Shown: positions 25,709 to 31,852 of the stretch, piece after piece
Position numbering within the stretch: the stretch's first letter is position 1
Layout of the letters: every line of letters starts with the position of its first letter
From: Streptococcus pseudopneumoniae ATCC BAA-960 = CCUG 49455
GTDB taxonomy: Bacteria > Bacillota > Bacilli > Lactobacillales > Streptococcaceae
DNA length: 31,852 bases
Direction: 5' to 3'
Assembly (NCBI RefSeq): GCF_002087075.1
Contig: NZ_MWSM01000046.1
Span: forward strand, 1 to 31,852
Position numbers and translations under genes: made by a program
Notes under the pieces: generated by a model
Told to the model about the DNA's origin: nothing
The model's input: the letters and a program-made list of their open reading frames with translations, nothing else
Database searches by the model: none

Positions 25709-27331
25709 TTAGTCTTTCCAAAGTTCTTTAACTTTTGCTTGTACTTCTGCATTTTCTAGGAATTCATCATAGGTTTCATCGATACGGTCAATGACGCCAT
25801 TTTTAGACAAGACAATGATATGGTTAGCTAGAGTTTGAATAAACTCGTGGTCATGGCTGGCAAAGATGATTGATTCTTTAAAGTTTTTCAATCCATCATT
25901 CAAGCTTGAGATAGATTCCAAGTCCAAGTGATTTGTTGGATCATCAAGTACAAGGACATTTGATTTTAAAAGCATGAGTTTTGAAAGCATGACACGAACT
26001 TTTTCTCCCCCTGACAAGACATTTACAGGTTTGTTAACCTCATCTCCAGAGAAGAGCATACGGCCGAGGAAGCCACGTAGGAAAGTATTGTCATCTTCTT
26101 CTTTACTTGCGAATTGACGCAACCAGTCAAGGATTGACTCTCCTCCTGCAAAATCTGCCGAGTTATCTTTTGGCAAGTAAGAACGGCTAGTAGTTACTCC
26201 CCACTTGACAGTTCCTTCATAGTCAATGTCCCCCATGATTGCACGAATTAATGCAGTCGTTTGGATGTCATTTTGACCAATAAGCGCTGTCTTATCACCT
26301 GGACGCAAGATAAAACTGATATTATCTAAAATAGTCTCACCATCAATCTTTACAGTTAGATTTTCTACTGTCAGGAGATCATTACCTATTTCACGCTCCG
26401 CTTTAAAGTTAATAAATGGATATTTACGACTAGATGGTACAATCTCTTCTAGTTCAATCTTATCAAGCATTTTCTTACGTGATGTTGCTTGTCTTGATTT
26501 AGAAGCATTAGCAGAGAAACGAGCAACGAATTCTTGCAATTGTTTAATTTTTTCTTCTGCTTTAGCATTACGGTCTGCTAGCAATTTAGCAGCGAGTTCA
26601 GAAGATTCCTTCCAGAAGTCGTAGTTTCCGACATAGAGTTTGATTTTTCCAAAGTCAAGGTCGGCCATGTGAGTACATACTTTGTTTAAGAAGTGACGGT
26701 CGTGGGATACTACGATAACTGTGTTATCAAAGTCAATCAAGAAGTCTTCTAACCATGTAATTGATTGGATGTCTAAACCGTTGGTAGGCTCGTCCAAGAG
26801 AAGAACATCTGGTTTACCAAAAAGTGCTTTGGCAAGGAGAACCTTTACTTTCTCACCGTTGGCCAATTCGCTCATGTTTTGGTAGTGTAATTCTTCTGGA
26901 ATGTTTAGGTTTTGAAGGAGTTGAGAGGCTTCGCTTTCTGCTTCCCAGCCTCCAAGCTCAGCAAACTCTTCTTCGAGTTCGGCAGCACGAACCCCGTCCT
27001 CGTCTGAGAAATCTTCCTTCATGTAGATAGCATCTTTCTCTTTCATGATGCTATAAAGTTTTTCATTTCCCATGATAACAACATCAATGGCACGTTCATC
27101 TTCATAGTCAAAGTGATTTTGACGAAGAACAGAGAGACGTTCATCTGGACCAAGAGAGATGTGACCAGTAGTAGGTTCGATATCTCCGGCTAAAATTTTT
27201 AAAAAGGTTGATTTTCCGGCACCATTAGCACCGATTAATCCGTAAGTATTTCCTTCTGTAAATTTGATATTGACATCATCAAAAAGTTTGCGATCACTAA
27301 AACGTAGTGAAACATCAGATACTGTAAGCAA
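25709..27331 (-). CDS. ABC-F family ATPase, YkpA/YbiT-like
   Basis: Soluble twin-ATPase of the translation-associated ABC-F class, probably acting at the ribosomal E site; no membrane domain exists. The 540-residue product starts at a TTG (27331) seven nt after AGGAG; no ATG is close. NBD1 has Walker A GANGAGKS (34-41) and Walker B with E181, but its signature reads LANGE. A charged linker (about 241-300) follows. NBD2 has a degenerate Walker A, GQNDIQTT (352-359), without the lysine. Its Walker B has D464 where the catalytic Glu is expected, and its signature LSGGE (439-443) is intact. One composite ATP site thus looks active and the other degenerate. Promoter TTGAAT/TAGAAT lies upstream. 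Confidence 0.93.
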   Translation of the reverse strand: MLTVSDVSLRFSDRKLFDDVNIKFTEGNTYGLIGANGAGKSTFLKILAGDIEPTTGHISLGPDERLSVLRQNHFDYEDERAIDVVIMGNEKLYSIMKEKDAIYMKEDFSDEDGVRAAELEEEFAELGGWEAESEASQLLQNLNIPEELHYQNMSELANGEKVKVLLAKALFGKPDVLLLDEPTNGLDIQSITWLEDFLIDFDNTVIVVSHDRHFLNKVCTHMADLDFGKIKLYVGNYDFWKESSELAAKLLADRNAKAEEKIKQLQEFVARFSANASKSRQATSRKKMLDKIELEEIVPSSRKYPFINFKAEREIGNDLLTVENLTVKIDGETILDNISFILRPGDKTALIGQNDIQTTALIRAIMGDIDYEGTVKWGVTTSRSYLPKDNSADFAGGESILDWLRQFASKEEDDNTFLRGFLGRMLFSGDEVNKPVNVLSGGEKVRVMLSKLMLLKSNVLVLDDPTNHLDLESISSLNDGLKNFKESIIFASHDHEFIQTLANHIIVLSKNGVIDRIDETYDEFLENAEVQAKVKELWKD

Positions 27332-27360
27332 TGTTTTTCTCCTATATGTGTAATATATTT

Positions 27361-27389
27361 ATTCTACTAGAAAATACGGAAATATTCAA
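27361..27389 (-). promoter_or_regulatory. Promoter of the ABC-F gene
   Basis: On the minus strand TTGAAT (27384-27389), a 17-nt spacer and TAGAAT (27361-27366), about 30 nt ahead of the TTG start. Confidence 0.65.
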
Positions 27390-27405
27390 ATTTTTATCTG
27401 TCAAT

Positions 27406-27442
27406 TTTGTGTAAATTAATTTTACAGCATACTTTACACAAA
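27406..27442. repeat. Perfect 10-bp inverted repeat between the ABC-F gene and trpS
   Basis: TTTGTGTAAA (27406-27415) and TTTACACAAA (27433-27442) are separated by 17 nt. It lies upstream of both divergent promoters and has no terminator features, so it may be an operator. Confidence 0.6.
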
Positions 27443-27499
27443 TCCGTGAATAGTAAGGTTGATTTATTTTGATAAATTGCGGTTATTTCATTAAAAAAA

Positions 27500-27508
27500 T
27501 GCTATAAT
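27500..27508 (+). promoter_or_regulatory. trpS extended -10 promoter
   Basis: TGCTATAAT is a perfect extended -10, 28 nt ahead of the trpS ATG. The leader (about 20 nt) is too short for a T-box riboswitch. Confidence 0.75.
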
Positions 27509-27536
27509 TGAAGGGACTATATCGAAGGAGAACAAA

Positions 27537-28562
27537 ATGACTAAACCCATTATTTTAACAGGAGACCGTCCAACAGGAAAATTGCATATTGGACATTATG
27601 TTGGAAGTCTCAAAAATCGAGTATTATTACAGGAAGAGGATAAGTATGATATGTTTGTGTTCTTGGCTGACCAACAAGCCTTGACAGATCATGCCAAAGA
27701 TCCTCAAACCATTGTAGAGTCTATCGGAAATGTGGCTTTGGATTATCTTGCAGTTGGATTGGATCCAAGTAAATCAACTATCTTTATTCAAAGCCAGATT
27801 CCAGAGCTGGCTGAGTTGTCTATGTATTATATGAATCTGGTTTCATTAGCACGTCTGGAGCGTAATCCAACTGTCAAGACAGAAATTGCTCAGAAAGGAT
27901 TTGGAGAAAGCATTCCGACAGGATTCTTGGTCTATCCAATAGCTCAAGCAGCTGACATCACAGCTTTCAAGGCTAACTATGTTCCTGTTGGGACAGATCA
28001 GAAACCAATGATTGAGCAAACTCGTGAAATTGTTCGTTCTTTTAACAATGCATATAACTGTGATGTCTTGGTAGAACCGGAAGGTATTTATCCAGAAAAT
28101 GAGAGAGCAGGGCGTTTGCCTGGTTTAGATGGGAATGCTAAAATGTCTAAATCACTCAATAACGGTATTTATTTAGCTGATGATGCGGATACTTTGCGTA
28201 AAAAAGTAATGAGTATGTATACAGACCCAGATCATATCCGCGTTGAGGATCCAGGTAAAATTGAAGGAAATATGGTTTTCCATTATCTAGATGTTTTTGG
28301 TCGCCCAGAAGATGCTCAAGAAATTGCTGAAATGAAAGAACATTATCAACGAGGTGGTCTTGGTGATGTGAAGACCAAGCGTTATCTACTTGAAATATTA
28401 GAACGTGAACTGGGTCCTATTCGTGAGCGCCGTATCGAATTTGCTAAGGATATGGGAGAAGTTTATAATATGCTTCAAAAAGGTAGTGAAAGAGCGCGTG
28501 AAGTTGCAGGTCAAACCCTATCTGAGGTTAAAGGAGCAATGGGACTTCATTACTTTAACTAA
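27537..28562 (+). CDS. trpS: Tryptophanyl-tRNA synthetase, type II-like
   Basis: Class I synthetase that charges tRNA-Trp. The 341-residue product has the HIGH motif at 17-20 (GKLHIGH) and KMSKS at 202-206. Its sequence ([19 protein letters not shown] near the N-terminus, [13 protein letters not shown] and [10 protein letters not shown] later) resembles the Deinococcus/Streptomyces type II TrpRS branch rather than the Bacillus type with PSGxxxIGNYxG. Members of that branch have been linked to natural indolmycin resistance. GGAG is upstream of the ATG. It is monocistronic, with its own terminator before guaB. Confidence 0.96.
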   Translation: MTKPIILTGDRPTGKLHIGHYVGSLKNRVLLQEEDKYDMFVFLADQQALTDHAKDPQTIVESIGNVALDYLAVGLDPSKSTIFIQSQIPELAELSMYYMNLVSLARLERNPTVKTEIAQKGFGESIPTGFLVYPIAQAADITAFKANYVPVGTDQKPMIEQTREIVRSFNNAYNCDVLVEPEGIYPENERAGRLPGLDGNAKMSKSLNNGIYLADDADTLRKKVMSMYTDPDHIRVEDPGKIEGNMVFHYLDVFGRPEDAQEIAEMKEHYQRGGLGDVKTKRYLLEILERELGPIRERRIEFAKDMGEVYNMLQKGSERAREVAGQTLSEVKGAMGLHYFN

Positions 28563-28576
28563 GTTTATTTTACAAG

Positions 28577-28618
28577 AAACTATCATTTCTATCTCGAAGA
28601 AAAGATAGTTTTTTATTT
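28577..28618 (+). terminator. trpS terminator
   Basis: AAACTATC (28577-28584) and GATAGTTT (28604-28611) form an 8-bp stem. It is extended inward by TTTCT/AGAAA after an A-A mismatch, and TTTTATTT follows. Confidence 0.85.
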
Positions 28619-28631
28619 ACCCCTGTAACAT

Positions 28632-30192
<1,561 letters not shown>

Positions 30193-30200
30193 AAGAAATG

Positions 30201-30232
30201 AAAAGAACTCCTGCGAAAACAGGAGTTCTTTT
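30201..30232. terminator. Bidirectional terminator between guaB and recF
   Basis: AAAAGAACTCCTG (30201-30213) and CAGGAGTTCTTTT (30220-30232) form a perfect 13-bp stem with a CGAAAA loop. It lies between convergent genes. Confidence 0.95.
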
Positions 30233-30241
30233 ACAATGCTG

Positions 30242-31339
30242 TTAAGTTTTATTTACAACAACTTTACCATCTTGAATAGTGAAAATACTTAGATTTTCTG
30301 GCAGATTTTGAAGATGGTCTAAGCTTGTTGTTGTGATAAAGGTTTGGATTGAATGAGAAATCGTTTCTAATAATTTTAGTTGTCTAGTGTTGTCAAGTTC
30401 ACTCATCACATCGTCAAGCAATAATATCGGAGATTCTGTAGTAATACTTTCCATTAATTCGATTTCTGCTAATTTTATAGAAAGGACGAGACTACGATGT
30501 TGCCCTTGACTTCCGAAACTAGCATCCATCCCATTTATATAAAAAGAAATGTCATCTCGATGAGGACCGACACCAGTATTCTTTTTAAATAAATCTCTGG
30601 ATCTACTTTTTTCTAAAGCAATTTTGAAAGATTCTGATAAGTCTTCTTTGTCAGTTATCTTTACAGAAGATTGATAGGATAGTGACAGTTCTTCAATCTG
30701 ATTAGAAAGTTCAAAATGTTTCTTACGACCAAAATGCTCTAGTTTTTTTATGAAATCTAAGCGGTGATTCATTACACGACATCCATAATCAACTAGCTGA
30801 TCATCTAAGACTGAAAGGAAGGTTTCATCTATTTTTTGAGCTGATTTTAGGTAAGTGTTTCTTTGTTTTAGGATGTGGTTATAATTGGTTAAATCTGATA
30901 AATAGATTGGCTTAATTTGCCCAAGCTCCATATCAATGAATTTTCGTCGAACTGAAGGTGCCCCTTTAATTAGTTGTAAATCTTCAGGAGCAAATAAGAC
31001 AACATTCATGTGTCCTACATAGTCTGAAAGTCGTGCCTGTTTTAAGTGATTAACTTTTGTAACACGTCCTTTTTGTGTTAGTTCAATTTCGAGAGGAATA
31101 GATCCCGTTTTTTTCTGAACGAGACCTGAAAGATGAAGTTGTTCCTCATCAAAATGAATGAGATTTTTATCTGTTCGAGTTCGATGGCTACGTGTTAAGG
31201 CTAAAAAATAGATAGCCTCTAACATATTTGTTTTACCTTGTGCATTACGTCCTAAAAAGACATTTAATTTAGGATTAAAGTCTATTTTCGTCTCTTTGTA
31301 GTTACGAAAAGTTTTGAGAGATAGGTGTTGTAGCCACAT
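30242..31339 (-). CDS. recF: DNA replication and repair protein RecF
   Basis: SMC-like ATPase that with RecO and RecR loads RecA at gapped DNA. The 365-residue product has Walker A GRNAQGKT (29-36), the signature SQGQHRSL and Walker [12 protein letters not shown], all in the usual places. It begins 2 nt after the yaaA stop codon, a coupling seen in many Firmicutes (dnaN-yaaA-recF). Here yaaA-recF has split from dnaN by about 19 kb but remains near the origin. Confidence 0.97.
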   Translation of the reverse strand: MWLQHLSLKTFRNYKETKIDFNPKLNVFLGRNAQGKTNMLEAIYFLALTRSHRTRTDKNLIHFDEEQLHLSGLVQKKTGSIPLEIELTQKGRVTKVNHLKQARLSDYVGHMNVVLFAPEDLQLIKGAPSVRRKFIDMELGQIKPIYLSDLTNYNHILKQRNTYLKSAQKIDETFLSVLDDQLVDYGCRVMNHRLDFIKKLEHFGRKKHFELSNQIEELSLSYQSSVKITDKEDLSESFKIALEKSRSRDLFKKNTGVGPHRDDISFYINGMDASFGSQGQHRSLVLSIKLAEIELMESITTESPILLLDDVMSELDNTRQLKLLETISHSIQTFITTTSLDHLQNLPENLSIFTIQDGKVVVNKT

Positions 31340-31341
31340 GA

Positions 31342-31710
31342 TTATCTACCAGGGAATCGTGGAGCTTGTTTGCTTTTTGGTGATGAAGCAGGTTTCGATT
31401 TGTCTTTTTTAACTCCCTTATTCATCTTTTTGACAAGTTTAGCGATCCGTTCTTTTTCAACTTTATCAGCTTGGTATTCATCTTGTTCTTCAGAAGTAGG
31501 TTGTGTCAACAAGATGTCAATGTTCATGTCAGGGATGTCAACTTTATCGCCAATACGAAGTTTTTTTCCACGACGACTCTCTAATTCCCTATTAAAGTAA
31601 ACAGAATGTTCAGAGAGAAATGATTTAATAGCTCCTCCGCTATGTGTAATTCCAAGTTCTTTGAGTAGTGCTTGGAGGGTAATAAATTCTTCAAATAATT
31701 TGTATTCCAT
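31342..31710 (-). CDS. yaaA: S4-domain protein YaaA, RNA-binding
   Basis: Small RNA-binding protein of the YaaA/RecF-linked S4 family, function not well known. The 122-residue product has an S4 domain at about 8-65 ([24 protein letters not shown], then [12 protein letters not shown]). A lysine-rich tail (about 85-122) ends in [12 protein letters not shown]. In most relatives the protein is shorter and ends near the S4 domain; the basic tail is a streptococcal feature. It lies upstream of recF with a 2-nt gap and has an extended -10 promoter, TGGTATAAT (31731-31739, minus strand). Confidence 0.93.
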   Translation of the reverse strand: MEYKLFEEFITLQALLKELGITHSGGAIKSFLSEHSVYFNRELESRRGKKLRIGDKVDIPDMNIDILLTQPTSEEQDEYQADKVEKERIAKLVKKMNKGVKKDKSKPASSPKSKQAPRFPGR

Positions 31711-31730
31711 AATTCACCTCAATCTTTGGT

Positions 31731-31739
31731 ATTATACCA
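31731..31739 (-). promoter_or_regulatory. yaaA-recF extended -10 promoter
   Basis: The minus strand reads TGGTATAAT, 20 nt ahead of the yaaA ATG. Confidence 0.75.
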
Positions 31740-31834
31740 TATTTTCCTAAAAATAGTGAGAGAGACAGCTAGAAATGTAAGCGATTTTTATTTCAAAAGT
31801 GTTACAGGGAACAAGAAAATTTCAGGTTTTCGTG

Positions 31835-31843
31835 ATATAATCC
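31835..31843 (+). promoter_or_regulatory. Extended -10 promoter of a gene beyond the right edge
   Basis: TGATATAAT on the plus strand, pointing out of the window. Its gene is not in the sequence. The rest of the 142-nt stretch from 31711 shows nothing else I can name. Confidence 0.5.
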
Positions 31844-31852
31844 CGACTTTAT

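Noticed and set aside
27443..27536. T-box riboswitch ahead of trpS
   Set aside because: The transcript leader after the extended -10 is only about 20 nt and has no specifier loop or T-box motif.

Overview
The window is a chromosomal replication-origin region from a Streptococcus of the mitis group, close to S. pneumoniae, S. pseudopneumoniae and S. mitis. The evidence is the dnaA-dnaN-ychF-pth-mfd order, the rlmH / tRNA-Arg / comCDE block, an orphan parB beside htrA, low G+C and short intergenic gaps. The species is not settled. The predicted competence peptide differs from the two common pneumococcal pherotypes, which leans towards a non-pneumococcal mitis-group strain or a rare pherotype. 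No insertion sequence, phage, CRISPR array or obvious horizontally acquired island is visible.

Layout. The origin lies at about 12.63-14.36 kb. It has a DnaA-box cluster upstream of dnaA, and a second box cluster with DnaA-trio-like repeats between dnaA and dnaN. Left of it, everything is on the minus strand and runs away from the origin: dnaN, a DUF951 gene, ychF, pth, mfd, rqcP (S4 domain), divIC, a 40-codon gene, a secreted class A beta-lactamase-like protein, tilS, hpt and ftsH. Many of these genes overlap or abut, as expected of a long housekeeping operon with internal promoters.

Right of the origin come parB and htrA (minus strand; htrA has a CiaR-type promoter). They are followed by rlmH, tRNA-Arg and the competence operon comC-comD-comE (plus strand), then tRNA-Glu and tRNA-Asn. 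Next is a divergent tetR / yhgE pair with two matching palindromic operators. It is followed by yfhO and an ABC-F ATPase (minus), trpS and guaB (plus), and recF with the S4 gene yaaA (minus).

How the parts fit. Replication initiation (dnaA, dnaN, oriC, recF), origin segregation (parB with two parS sites in the window, one inside tilS and one inside yfhO about 5 kb from comE), translation quality control and tRNA or nucleotide metabolism sit together. They share the region with competence signalling and envelope-stress protease control (htrA).

I found no wholly unknown system. The most useful second looks are the asymmetric ATP sites of the ABC-F protein, the DnaA-trio unwinding element, the parS sites, the CSP variant with its tRNA-Arg read-through arrangement, the TetR operators, and a perfect 10-bp inverted repeat between the ABC-F gene and trpS. 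No gene-free stretch exceeds about 210 bases.
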